Below, in pieces: positions 41,412 to 49,670 of a stretch of 64,000 nt of DNA. Made by a program: the position numbers and the translations under genes. Location: the NCBI GenBank assembly GCA_903904755.1, contig CAIVDV010000024.1, positions 1 to 64,000 of the forward strand, given 5' to 3'. Origin of the DNA: an uncultured Acidobacteriaceae bacterium (GTDB taxonomy: Bacteria > Acidobacteriota > Terriglobia > Terriglobales > Acidobacteriaceae). The notes below the pieces were generated by a model that saw only the letters and a program-made list of their open reading frames with translations, searched no databases and was not told the origin of the DNA. Each line of letters opens with the position of its first letter. Positions within the stretch are counted from its first letter, which is position 1.

Positions 41412-42371
41412 TCAGTGCCCCGCCGCACCCAGGTCATCCAGCCACCGCGCAATCGCCGGTGCCATCTCCGCTCTCCCCGGAAATGGCGTCTTGAGCCAAA
41501 CCCTGGTCGTGGGCCCCGCGCTTGCCGCCGCCGCTGGATGTGCCGGCCGGCCTTCCGGCAGCAGCCACAGCGAGGGGACTGAGAGCGCCTTGGCGGCCGC
41601 CTCGAGGTCGTACCGGTCCGCCACCAGCAAATGTGCCGGCACCAGCCGGCTCCGCGCATCCCCAAAAATCACTCCCGTGGGGTTCTCCTCCGGCGCATCC
41701 ACAATCACTCCGGCAAGGGAAGCGTGCTTCGCCGCCACCTCAGCCGCGATATACGCCCCCAACCCATTGCCAAACACCACAATCCGTGCCGGATTTACAT
41801 GGCGCGTCGCCGTCAGATAATCCAGCGCCCACTCCGCATCCTGCACCAGCTTCTTCTCACTCGGCCGGCTCATCCCGCTCAGCGCCACGCTGTCGCCGAA
41901 CCCACGGTAGTCAAAGGCCAGCACATCCGCCCCGGCCCGGTGCAGCGCCAGCACATCCCCAACCGTGTCGCCCAGGTTGCCGTCCTTCGTATGCAGCACC
42001 AGCACCGTGTACTTCGCCTGACCCGCCGCCGGCACCCACCAACCCGCCAGTTGCGGAGTCCCATTCTCCGCCGCCGCAAACCGCACCGGCGCAAAGCTCA
42101 GCCCCTCCGCCGCAGGAGTTCTCAGTACAGGCGTCTTCGGGTGGTACAGCAACTGCCACGCGCCCTGCCAGTACACGAGGCACAATGCCAGCCACCCCAG
42201 CACCAGCGACCCCGCCACTGCTGTTGCCAGCGCCCCCAGCAGCCATCGCCCCGACACCGTTTCCGCCGGCCCCGCAGGCCGCTTCCGCAACTCCTCCATC
42301 GCCAGCTCAAAGGCTGACGGCTTTTGCGTCTTCTGTGCTTTATCAGTTGCAGCAGGCTTCTTCCGTGACAT
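41412..42371 (-). CDS. Membrane-anchored alpha/beta hydrolase fold without the nucleophile
   Basis: The protein is 319 aa. A basic N terminus is followed by one membrane helix (about 43-68), then an alpha/beta hydrolase fold related to the BEM46/ABHD13 type (LQLLYHP-like entry, LVLHTKDGNLGD, VLAFDYRGFGDS). The nucleophile elbow reads GNGLG (201-205), so Gly203 stands where Ser is required, and no clear acid/His follows. It is therefore probably non-catalytic, perhaps a binding or scaffold protein. A GGAGAA ribosome site precedes the ATG, and TATCCT upstream is a likely -10 box. Confidence 0.75.
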   Translation of the reverse strand: MSRKKPAATDKAQKTQKPSAFELAMEELRKRPAGPAETVSGRWLLGALATAVAGSLVLGWLALCLVYWQGAWQLLYHPKTPVLRTPAAEGLSFAPVRFAAAENGTPQLAGWWVPAAGQAKYTVLVLHTKDGNLGDTVGDVLALHRAGADVLAFDYRGFGDSVALSGMSRPSEKKLVQDAEWALDYLTATRHVNPARIVVFGNGLGAYIAAEVAAKHASLAGVIVDAPEENPTGVIFGDARSRLVPAHLLVADRYDLEAAAKALSVPSLWLLPEGRPAHPAAAASAGPTTRVWLKTPFPGRAEMAPAIARWLDDLGAAGH

Positions 42372-42436
42372 GGCGGGCGGGTTCTCCAGCTTCAGGATAC
42401 AAGGGCCGCCCCTCGCCACCTTCTCGGCAAACAACA

Positions 42437-42468
42437 GGGCCGAACGAGGTTGTTCCCTCATCCGGCCC
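42437..42468 (-). terminator. Terminator of the gap-pgk-tpiA operon
   Basis: GGGCCG and CGGCCC (42437-42442 and 42463-42468) form the base of a hairpin with an inner GAGG/CCTC. On the minus strand it is followed by TGTTGTTT. It lies between the tpiA stop and the hydrolase-like gene. Confidence 0.6.
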
Positions 42469-42488
42469 TCTTTCTTTCTGACTTGCTT

Positions 42489-43241
42489 TTAGTACTTCGC
42501 AATCGCAGCAAACGAGTCAGCCTTCAGGCTTGCTCCGCCGACCAGCGCGCCATCGATTTCTTCCTCGCCCAGCAGAGCAGTGGCATTGTCCGGCTTCACG
42601 GATCCGCCGTAGAGGATGCGGATTGCAGCGGCAACGTCGGCTCCGAGGATCTTGGCGACTTCGGCGCGGACAATCTTGTGCGCTTCCACAGCCATCTCCG
42701 GGGTGGCGGTTTTGCCGGTACCAATGGCCCAGACGGGCTCATAGGCAATGACGATGGGCGCGGCTGCCTCGGCAGTGATACCGACCAGGGCGCCCGTAAT
42801 CTGCGTTTTCAGCACATCGGCTGTCTTGCCGGCTTCGCGCTCGGCCAGTACTTCGCCGATGCAGACGACAGGGACGATGCCGTGCTTCAGGGCCGTGTGG
42901 AGCTTCTTGTTGACGACTTCGTCGGTTTCGTTGAAGTACTGGCGGCGCTCGGAGTGGCCAATCAGCGTGTGGGTCGCGCCCACCGCCTTCAGCATGGCGG
43001 CAGAGGTTTCGCCCGTGTAGGCGCCCTCTTCGGCAAAGTGCATGTTCTGCAGGCCGACGGAGACGTTGGAGCCGGCGGCGAGCTCAACGACGGTGGCCAG
43101 CGAGGTTACGGAAGGAAAGAGCGCGATTTCATCGCGGGTGTGCCCGGCAACAAGGGGCAAAAAGGCTTCGACGAAGGCCTTCGCTTCGGCGGGGGTCTTG
43201 TACATCTTCCAGTTCGCTGCAATCAATGCTTTACGAGACAT
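42489..43241 (-). CDS. tpiA: Triosephosphate isomerase
   Basis: The protein is 250 aa. The catalytic set is complete: N10 and K12 in AANWKMYK, His in LIGHSERRQYF, Glu in VIAYEPVWAIGTGKTATPE and the phosphate loop YGGSVKPDN. It interconverts dihydroxyacetone phosphate and glyceraldehyde 3-phosphate. AAAGGAA precedes the ATG. It is the last gene of the operon gap-pgk-tpiA, 69 bp after pgk. Confidence 0.97.
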   Translation of the reverse strand: MSRKALIAANWKMYKTPAEAKAFVEAFLPLVAGHTRDEIALFPSVTSLATVVELAAGSNVSVGLQNMHFAEEGAYTGETSAAMLKAVGATHTLIGHSERRQYFNETDEVVNKKLHTALKHGIVPVVCIGEVLAEREAGKTADVLKTQITGALVGITAEAAAPIVIAYEPVWAIGTGKTATPEMAVEAHKIVRAEVAKILGADVAAAIRILYGGSVKPDNATALLGEEEIDGALVGGASLKADSFAAIAKY

Positions 43242-43273
43242 GTTTTGGATTCCTTTTCCAGTCGTATGAAGGG

Positions 43274-43301
43274 GAGGGGAGCAACCTTTCGCTGTCCCCT
43301 C
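43274..43301 (-). other. Intercistronic hairpin between pgk and tpiA
   Basis: GAGGGGA (43274-43280) pairs with TCCCCTC (43295-43301) across a 14-nt loop. No T-tract follows. It may stabilise or process the operon mRNA. Confidence 0.35.
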
Positions 43302-43310
43302 GGCCTGGGT

Positions 43311-44525
43311 TTATTTGTCCGTCAGCGCTTCGACGCCGGGCAGCTTCTTGCCTTCCAGGAATTCGAGGCTGGCGCCGCCGCCCGTGGAGATATGCGTGAT
43401 CTTGTCGGCCACGCCGGCCTGGTTGATTGCCGAAACCGAGTCGCCGCCGCCGATGATCGAAATCGCCGCGGCATTCGAGGCAACCGCATGGGCAATCGCG
43501 TTTGTGCCCACGGCAAACTTCGGAAATTCGAAGACGCCGGCAGGCCCGTTCCACACAATTGTTTTGGCCGTCGAAACTACGTCAACAATCTCCGCAACCG
43601 TCTTGGGGCCGATGTCCAGGCCCTGCCAGTCCGCAGGGAAGTTCACGCTCGTGTCCCACTCCTGGGTATTCGCGTCGGGCGAGAAAGCATCCGCCAGAAT
43701 GTTGTCCACCGGCAGCAGCAGGCGAACTCCCTTGGCCTTGGCCTTCTCAATCGCCTCACGGGCCACTTCAATCTTGTCTTCTTCCACCAGAGACTTGCCG
43801 GTGCTCACACCCAGCGCGCGCTGGAAGGTGTAAGCCATTCCGCCCACGATGACGAGCGTGTCCACCTTGTCCAGCAGGTTGTTGATCACGTCGATCTTGC
43901 CGGAAATCTTCGAGCCACCGATGATGGCCACAAATGGCTTCTCGGGCGCTTCCAGGGCCTTGCCCAGGTAGGTAATTTCCTTTTCCATCAGCAGGCCGGC
44001 TGCGGCTGGCTTGAGGAAGTGTGTGATGCCTTCGGTGGAAGCATGGGCACGATGCGCCGAGCCGAAAGCGTCGTTGACATAGATATCGGCCAAATCCGCC
44101 AGCTTCTTGCTGAATCCGGCATCGTTGGCTTCTTCTTCCGCGTAGTAGCGCAGGTTTTCCAGCAGCAGCACCTGGCCGGATTCCAGTTGGCGCGACAGCT
44201 CGCTTGCCACTTCGCCCACGCAGTCGGGTGCGAACGCCACGTTCACGTTGGCATCGAGCGCTGCATCCAGCAGCTCGCGCAGGCGGTCCACTACCGGGCG
44301 CAGGGAGTATTTCGGATTCGGCTTGCCCTTGGGGCGGCCCAGATGGGAGGCCAGGATGACCTTGGCGTGGTGCTTGATGGCGTAAACGATGGTGGGCAGG
44401 GTGGCGCGGATGCGGGTGTCATCCGTAATGGCAGTGCCGTCTTCCGTGAGCGGGACATTGAAATCCACACGGATGAAGACGCGCTTGTTCTTCAGGTCGA
44501 GATCGCGGATCGAAAGCTTGGACAT
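43311..44525 (-). CDS. pgk: Phosphoglycerate kinase
   Basis: The protein is 404 aa. Motifs: KRVFIRVDFNVPLTEDG at the start, ILASHLGRPKGK, LLENLRYYAEEE, VNDAFGSAHRAHAST, the hinge KISGKIDV, and the nucleotide loop SIIGGGDSVSAI near the end. It transfers phosphate from 1,3-bisphosphoglycerate to ADP. The ATG at 44525 has CCGGAG upstream; a longer frame upstream lacks homology. It sits 87 bp after gap. Confidence 0.97.
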   Translation of the reverse strand: MSKLSIRDLDLKNKRVFIRVDFNVPLTEDGTAITDDTRIRATLPTIVYAIKHHAKVILASHLGRPKGKPNPKYSLRPVVDRLRELLDAALDANVNVAFAPDCVGEVASELSRQLESGQVLLLENLRYYAEEEANDAGFSKKLADLADIYVNDAFGSAHRAHASTEGITHFLKPAAAGLLMEKEITYLGKALEAPEKPFVAIIGGSKISGKIDVINNLLDKVDTLVIVGGMAYTFQRALGVSTGKSLVEEDKIEVAREAIEKAKAKGVRLLLPVDNILADAFSPDANTQEWDTSVNFPADWQGLDIGPKTVAEIVDVVSTAKTIVWNGPAGVFEFPKFAVGTNAIAHAVASNAAAISIIGGGDSVSAINQAGVADKITHISTGGGASLEFLEGKKLPGVEALTDK

Positions 44526-44568
44526 GGGAAATGCTCCGGAAGAAATCGGTAGGTAGGTGTAAGGAGGA

Positions 44569-44595
44569 AAGGGTGCGGACCTGGCCCGCACCCTT
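44569..44595 (-). other. Intercistronic hairpin between gap and pgk
   Basis: AAGGGTGCGG (44569-44578) pairs perfectly with CCGCACCCTT (44586-44595) around a 7-nt loop. On the minus strand the stem is followed by TCCTCC, not a T-run, so it is more likely an attenuating or stabilising structure than a full terminator. Confidence 0.5.
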
Positions 44596-44612
44596 CACTG
44601 TTTCCGGTTCGA

Positions 44613-45617
44613 TTACAGGCCCTTCTTGACCAGGAAGCCAATCAGGTCCACAACGCGGTTGCTGTAGCCCCACTCGTTGTCATACCAGCTCAGCACCTTC
44701 ACGCTGTTGCCGACAACCTTGGTCAGCTTGGAGTCAACAATCGAAGACAGCGGGTTGCCCTTGAAGTCCGAGCTCACCAGCTCATGCTCTTCGTAGCCCA
44801 GAATGCCCTTCAGTGGGCCTTCGCTGGCTGCCTTCAGCGCCGCGTTGATGGTTGCCGCATCGGTGTCCTTCTCGGCAATGTAGGTGAGGTCAACGATCGA
44901 AACGTTCGGGGTCGGGACGCGAATTGCAAAGCCGTCCAGCTTGCCCGAGGTCTCAGGGATAACCAGCTTCAGAGCCTTGGCGGCGCCGGTCGAGCTGGGA
45001 ATCATGCTCAGGGCGGCAGCGCGGGCGCGGCGCAGATCCTTGTGCGGCGTGTCCAGGATGACCTGGTCGTTGGTGTAGCTGTGGATGGTGGTCATGATGC
45101 CGGAAACCAGACCGGTGGTCTCCAGCAGAACCTTCACAACCGGCGCCAGGCAGTTTGTGGTGCAGCTGGCGTTGGAGATGACGTTGTGCTTGGAAGCATC
45201 GTACTTGTCGTCGTTGACGCCCAGAACCAGGGTGATGTCCTCGTTGGTCGCCGGGGCAGAGATGATGACCTTCTTGACGGTCGTGCCCAGGTGAGCCTTC
45301 GCCTTGGTCGCGTCGGTAAAGAAGCCGGTCGACTCAACCACAATCTCGGCGCCAGTGGATGCCCAATCCAGCTTGGCAGGGTCGCGCTCGGCAAATACCT
45401 TGATTTTCTTGCCGTCTACCGCGATAAAGTCATCGCCGGCGACAACGTCGTTCTTCAGGTTTCCCAGAATCGAGTCATACTTCAGCAGGTGCGCCAGCGT
45501 CGCCGGGCTGGTGAGGTCATTGACGGCGACGAATTCAATCTCCGGGTTACCCAGAGCTGCGCGGAAAACGTTGCGGCCGATGCGGCCGAAACCATTGATG
45601 CCAACCTTGACTGCCAT
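44613..45617 (-). CDS. gap: Glyceraldehyde-3-phosphate dehydrogenase
   Basis: The protein is 334 aa. NAD-binding VGINGFGRIGRNVFRAAL opens the protein. The catalytic Cys is in SNASCTTNCLAPVVKVL, the His in IHSYTNDQ, and the substrate loop reads STGAAKAL. WYDNEWGYSNRVVDL ends it. It oxidises glyceraldehyde 3-phosphate in glycolysis. AAGGAGA lies upstream of the ATG. It is the first gene of gap-pgk-tpiA. Confidence 0.97.
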   Translation of the reverse strand: MAVKVGINGFGRIGRNVFRAALGNPEIEFVAVNDLTSPATLAHLLKYDSILGNLKNDVVAGDDFIAVDGKKIKVFAERDPAKLDWASTGAEIVVESTGFFTDATKAKAHLGTTVKKVIISAPATNEDITLVLGVNDDKYDASKHNVISNASCTTNCLAPVVKVLLETTGLVSGIMTTIHSYTNDQVILDTPHKDLRRARAAALSMIPSSTGAAKALKLVIPETSGKLDGFAIRVPTPNVSIVDLTYIAEKDTDAATINAALKAASEGPLKGILGYEEHELVSSDFKGNPLSSIVDSKLTKVVGNSVKVLSWYDNEWGYSNRVVDLIGFLVKKGL

Positions 45618-45941
45618 GGTGAATCTCTCCTTCGTGTGAGTGCGAAATGTTTTCTGATACCGTCCAGTTGCAAGCAGGTTCGGTGTCCGAGCCCGGTGTT
45701 TGCGCGAATCTCCAGCCCATCGGCCACGGGGCTCAGGGCAAGCTCTTCCACCAAACCCATCAGGTTATCACGTTGTCAACAAGACCTCGTGTGAAATCTT
45801 GCCGACTCCGTAAGAAATCGGGGTGGTACAGGAATAGTATGTCCCGCTACGCAAAGGGGAGTATGTGACGGGGTTCACACCATTTGCGGCACCCTTGGCC
45901 AGTGTGATATTCCGGTGAAGAGGCTATTTGCCTCCCCTACC
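45618..45941. other. Divergent intergenic region gap / P-loop kinase gene
   Basis: This 324-bp gap must hold the promoter of the gap operon (minus strand) and of the kinase gene (plus strand). On the plus strand GATATT at 45906-45911 is a weak -10 candidate, which would favour the ATG at 45942 over a GTG at 45915. On the minus strand I see TTGACA within 45765-45785 but no good -10 at the right distance. No other gene or structure is evident. Confidence 0.4.
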
Positions 45942-46757
45942 ATGAGAAGACGCACCAAGCGAGAGCCCAATCAGTCCGAGTCGACCGGCAAAATCGGTCA
46001 CCAATTGCCCGCCAACCAACCCAAGCCCCTGGTACCCACCTATGGGGACGACCTCCCAGTTCGGCGCGCTCCCGAGCCGCCTCCCGCTCCGAAGCCTGTC
46101 CCGGCACCGCGCAATGAGCCCCGCAGCGAATCCCGCCCGGAGCCTCGCCAGGCCAGCCGCGCCCGCTCCCAGGCCAGCGACCGCCGCCGCCCCCAGTACA
46201 GCCCGGAAGACCGCGACTCCGGTCGCCTCGAAGTGGAAACCCAGCCTGACTCCCCCGGCATGCCGCCGGATGAGAATGAAGCTGCCGGCCGCTCCCCGCT
46301 GGACCCCAAAGGATTCGTAGTCCTCGCCATCGGTCTGCCCGGCTCTGGCAAAACCACCTGGTTCAAGCGCCGCGGCGTCACCCCGCTCTCCAGCGACATG
46401 CTGCGCTCCATCCTCTTTGACGACATCACAGAGCAGCGCTACCAGGGCCTCGTTTTCTCTACACTGCGCTCGCTCCTGCGTGCCCGCCTCATCGCCCGCA
46501 TGCCCTGGAACTACGTGGACGCCACCAACCTCTCTCCCCACGAGCGCCGCCAGTGGATCAAGATGGCCCAGAGCTTCGGCTACGAAGTCCAGGCCGTCTT
46601 CTTCGACGTGCCCCTCGAAGTCTGCCTCGAGCGCAACGGCAAGCGCGACCGCCCCGTCGCTTCGGATGTCATGGAGAAGATGGCCGAGCGGCTAAAGCCC
46701 CCGGCCTTCGACGAAGGCTTCGCAAAAATCACCGTTGTCCGCGTCAAGTCGAGCTAA
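45942..46757 (+). CDS. P-loop nucleotide kinase (PNKP-like) with disordered N terminus
   Basis: The protein is 271 aa. The first 120 residues are low-complexity and rich in Pro, Arg, Glu and Ser, predicted disordered. The kinase domain has Walker A GLPGSGKTT (131-139), LSSDMLRSILFDD, VDATNLSPHERR (the walker-B-like segment of polynucleotide-kinase-type P-loop proteins) and FFDVPLEVCLERN. The substrate may be a nucleic acid end, a nucleotide or a protein. A GTG at 45915 could add nine residues; no ribosome site supports either start. The DinB gene follows by 50 bp. Confidence 0.78.
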   Translation: MRRRTKREPNQSESTGKIGHQLPANQPKPLVPTYGDDLPVRRAPEPPPAPKPVPAPRNEPRSESRPEPRQASRARSQASDRRRPQYSPEDRDSGRLEVETQPDSPGMPPDENEAAGRSPLDPKGFVVLAIGLPGSGKTTWFKRRGVTPLSSDMLRSILFDDITEQRYQGLVFSTLRSLLRARLIARMPWNYVDATNLSPHERRQWIKMAQSFGYEVQAVFFDVPLEVCLERNGKRDRPVASDVMEKMAERLKPPAFDEGFAKITVVRVKSS

Positions 46758-46807
46758 ATTCAACCCGTTGGGCCGCCGAAGAGGCGGCCCAATCCGCAAG
46801 GGACCAA

Positions 46808-47338
46808 GTGTCTGAATCTTCCCCCACTCCCAAGTCCGCACCATCCCTCGAACCCTGGCTTTCCGGCTCCCGCGCCGAGGTTCCCGCCGTAGCCCGTGGC
46901 GTCCTGCACGCCCTCGACCTCGCCTGGGAAGATATCGCCAAGTGGACTGACGGCCTCACCGCTCCCCAGGTGCACGCCCAGCCCCTCGGCCTGCCCTCCG
47001 TCAGCTTCCAGCTGCGGCACATCGCCCGCAGCCTCGACCGCCTGCTCTCCTACGCGGAAGGCGACCAGCTTTCTCCAGACCAGCTTGCAGCCCTCAAACT
47101 TGAGCAAAGTGGAGACGAGTCCCGCACCGACCTGCTCGCCGAGGTGCAGGCAGCCTTCACGCGTGGCGAACAGCGCATCCTTGCCCTGGCATCGGTTGAC
47201 CCCGCTACCTTCCGCGGCGTTGGGCGCAAGCAGTTGCCGACCAGCGTCGGCGGCTTGCTCGTCCACGTCGCCGACCACACCCAGCGCCACGTCGGCCAGC
47301 TCGTTACCACCACGAAGGTCCTGCGCGCCCTGGCTTAG
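46808..47338 (+). CDS. DinB/YfiT-family putative metalloenzyme
   Basis: The protein is 176 aa from a GTG start with AAGGGA upstream. The four-helix DinB pattern is present: VARGVLHALDLAWEDIAKW, then SVSFQLRHIARSLDRLLSYAEG with the first metal His, and LLVHVADHTQRHVGQL with the second and third His. Relatives include bacillithiol- and mycothiol-dependent transferases; the cofactor here is unknown. Its stop overlaps the stop of the convergent GH63-like gene by 4 bp, leaving no room for a terminator between them. Confidence 0.82.
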   Translation: MSESSPTPKSAPSLEPWLSGSRAEVPAVARGVLHALDLAWEDIAKWTDGLTAPQVHAQPLGLPSVSFQLRHIARSLDRLLSYAEGDQLSPDQLAALKLEQSGDESRTDLLAEVQAAFTRGEQRILALASVDPATFRGVGRKQLPTSVGGLLVHVADHTQRHVGQLVTTTKVLRALA

Positions 47339-49245
47339 TGCTGCTCCGCTTCCTGCAGCGACAAATATCCCAGCAGCGCACCCCAGTGGTAGAAGCGGTC
47401 GCTGCTGCCCACGTCATCGCCCACGCCCGTCATCCCGTTGTAGTTCTCGTGAACGTGGCCGTTCGCGTTCCACTCCTTGAGGAATAGCTCCAGGCTCTTT
47501 GCGGCCAGTTTCTTCCGCGCCTCGGCCACATCCGCCTGCGGATACCGCTCCAGCCCGAGTGAAACAAGGTAATTCATCGGCCCCCAGATCCGCCCTCGCC
47601 AGTAATCCTGGTCCTTGAAGGCCGCATCATTTCGGGCAATCGCCGGCAGCACCCAATCTCCCCAGAACTCTGCCGGATTCAACAGGTGTTCGGCCACCAT
47701 CCGGCTCGCCTGCTCCGGCGTTGCCACCTTTGCCATCAGCGGGTAGAAGTTCGTTGGCGACAGATGGCGGCTCAGCTCCCCGGTGACCAAATCGCGATTG
47801 CGGTAAATCCCCGTCGCCGGATCCCACAGCGTCGCCAGCTTGGTCCGGTACTTCGCCGCCCGCTCGCGCAATTCCGCCGCATCGCGCGGCTTGCCCAGCA
47901 CCTCCGCCATCTCCGCCAGCGCATCGGAGTCCGCCACCACCATGCTCATCAGCCCCACATCGGCCATCGCAAGCTGGTGCGTTTTCTCGTCAAACCGGGC
48001 CTCGTCATACATTGGGCTGTTGTCCAGTCCGGACTCCAGAATCGCGCCCGCCCTTGTCCCCGCGCTGCCGTCATCCAGGTTCTGGTGCGGGTTGTCCCCG
48101 TCCGACCCCCACACCAGGTACCCATCCCGGTCGCGGTGCTTCGCCCACCACCGGTTCCACTTCAGCAGTGCAGGATAGGTCTCCTCGAGGAGCCAGCGGT
48201 CATGGAACTTCCGGTACAGCCCCAGCACCGTAATTGCGCCTACGGGCGGCTCTGACCGGTCGCTGCTCTTCCACTTACCGGCCCGCGCATAGTTCGGAAT
48301 GAAGCCCGCTTCCGTCGCCTCCCGGCATATTTCAATCGAATTCGCATACGCCAGATCCCGGTTGCCCGTCGCCGCGAGCGTCGCAGCAAAGTACGTGTCC
48401 CAGTCAAACAGCACATAGCCGCCCCAGCCCACGCTCCATATCCGGCTGACCGGCGAAATCACGCGTTTCCCCTCCGGCTCATAGATGGTGTCCCAGCCCA
48501 GCACTGTTTCAATCGCTGCGTCCACCTGCGTGCTCTCGCTCTTCGCGCTTGCCAGCCGCTGTTTCTCCCGGGCTGCCGCAATCAGCCCTTCAATCTCCTG
48601 CAGCGGCCGCGCCGTGCCCGTACTCAGCCCCACCGGCCCCGCCAGCTCTGCGGAAAAGTACGGCCCCGTCACCGGCACATACGGATCGTGGGAATCCGTC
48701 CCGGCCAAAAAGATAGGCACCACCCGCCCCGCCATCGTCGCCGTAATCCGCTCCGCGTTTTTCTCCACCCGCCCCGGCCGGTTCCACAGCATCCCGGCAG
48801 AAAACACCACCTCTGCCGGCAGATGATTCTCCTTGTCTGAGGGCAGCGGCGTCACCAGCAGCACCAGATCGGCTCCCGCATGGGCGCTCTGTATCCGCAT
48901 CGACCGCCCGTGCCAGTTCAGCGTGAGGTCGGAGTAGTTGCCGTCCCAGCTGTGCGGTCCCGGTACCACCCGTTCCTCGTCCTTGCCTTGGCGTCCAATC
49001 AGGGCCGTGGCCAGGAACGCGTTCGCGTTCACCGTCGCCTGGTTCTCAATCCCCACCCGGATTGCCAGCGCCTCCGGCAGCAGCACATGCGTCGTGACGC
49101 TCTGCGTATCCCAGGTGTTCCACCCCGTCGCCAGCCGCGCCTGCACACGGGCATATTCCTGATCTGCGCTTTGTGCCATGCATCCCATGGGAAGGAGAAG
49201 CAGCGCACAGCCAGCCACAGCAATAGAAAGCTTTCGTAAGGTCAT
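47335..49245 (-). CDS. Exported GH63-like glycoside hydrolase
   Basis: The protein is 636 aa. A signal peptide (about 1-25) precedes a beta domain (about 30-215) and an (alpha/alpha)6 barrel. The barrel carries FDWDTYFAATLA (280-291) with the catalytic acid region, YLVWGSDGDNPHQ, ESGLDNSPMYDEAR, YWRGRIWGPMNYLV and NYNGMTGVGDDVGSSDRFYHWG, which resemble GH63 and the MGH1-like family. It probably cleaves an alpha-glucoside such as a mannosyl- or kojibiose-type oligosaccharide in the periplasm. The substrate is uncertain. Confidence 0.8.
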   Translation of the reverse strand: MTLRKLSIAVAGCALLLLPMGCMAQSADQEYARVQARLATGWNTWDTQSVTTHVLLPEALAIRVGIENQATVNANAFLATALIGRQGKDEERVVPGPHSWDGNYSDLTLNWHGRSMRIQSAHAGADLVLLVTPLPSDKENHLPAEVVFSAGMLWNRPGRVEKNAERITATMAGRVVPIFLAGTDSHDPYVPVTGPYFSAELAGPVGLSTGTARPLQEIEGLIAAAREKQRLASAKSESTQVDAAIETVLGWDTIYEPEGKRVISPVSRIWSVGWGGYVLFDWDTYFAATLAATGNRDLAYANSIEICREATEAGFIPNYARAGKWKSSDRSEPPVGAITVLGLYRKFHDRWLLEETYPALLKWNRWWAKHRDRDGYLVWGSDGDNPHQNLDDGSAGTRAGAILESGLDNSPMYDEARFDEKTHQLAMADVGLMSMVVADSDALAEMAEVLGKPRDAAELRERAAKYRTKLATLWDPATGIYRNRDLVTGELSRHLSPTNFYPLMAKVATPEQASRMVAEHLLNPAEFWGDWVLPAIARNDAAFKDQDYWRGRIWGPMNYLVSLGLERYPQADVAEARKKLAAKSLELFLKEWNANGHVHENYNGMTGVGDDVGSSDRFYHWGALLGYLSLQEAEQH

Positions 49246-49339
49246 AAGCCCTGTGTATAGCGCACCGCTCCAGCACCGCGCAATCGAATCCCGCCCTCCC
49301 GCAAACTTTCCACCCCATCAACAAATCCACACCGTGTTT

Positions 49340-49368
49340 TTGACTTGCCACCCGGAGCCCCCTAATCT
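49340..49368 (+). promoter_or_regulatory. Sigma-70 promoter of the riboswitch/btuB transcript
   Basis: TTGACT (49340-49345) and TAATCT (49363-49368) are exactly 17 bp apart. Transcription would start near 49375, giving a leader of about 295 nt that contains the whole cobalamin aptamer. Confidence 0.7.
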
Positions 49369-49439
49369 GGACAAGCGCCCGCACTCCGGACGCACCTTGT
49401 CTTTCGCGCTGCCGGCAGCACCCCCTCCGGCGGCTCTCG

Positions 49440-49630
49440 CATCACGGCAATCACCAGGATGTTCGGGAAGGCGGTGAAACTCCGCCACTGCCCCGCAACT
49501 GTGAGCGCACCCCGACTCCCGCCCGTCTTTTACGGCAGGGAAGGGAAGCCGGCCATCAGCCACTGGAGTCAATCGCTCTGGGAAGGCGGCCGGGCAAGGC
49601 GCAAGTCAGGAGACCGGTCCTCAGGTGCCC
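49440..49630 (+). ncRNA. Cobalamin (B12) riboswitch
   Basis: The conserved core is present in order: GGGAAGGCGGTG at 49464-49475, CCCCGCAACTGTGA at 49491-49504, AGGGAAG with GCC around 49538-49550, the B12 box AGCCACTG at 49558-49565, GGGAAGGC at 49580-49587, and GTCAGGAGACC at 49605-49615. Edges are approximate. It lies in the leader of a BtuB-like receptor. No strong terminator stands between the aptamer and the AAGGAGAA ribosome site (49661), so control is probably at translation initiation. Confidence 0.92.
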
Positions 49631-49670
49631 ACCACCCGCTTCTGGTTCCGAGGGGGACCAAAGGAGAACA

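Noticed and set aside
42450-44552. A 700-codon open frame opposite tpiA and pgk
   Set aside because: It is the mirror of two conserved glycolytic genes and crosses their intergenic gap; no homology or ribosome site is visible.
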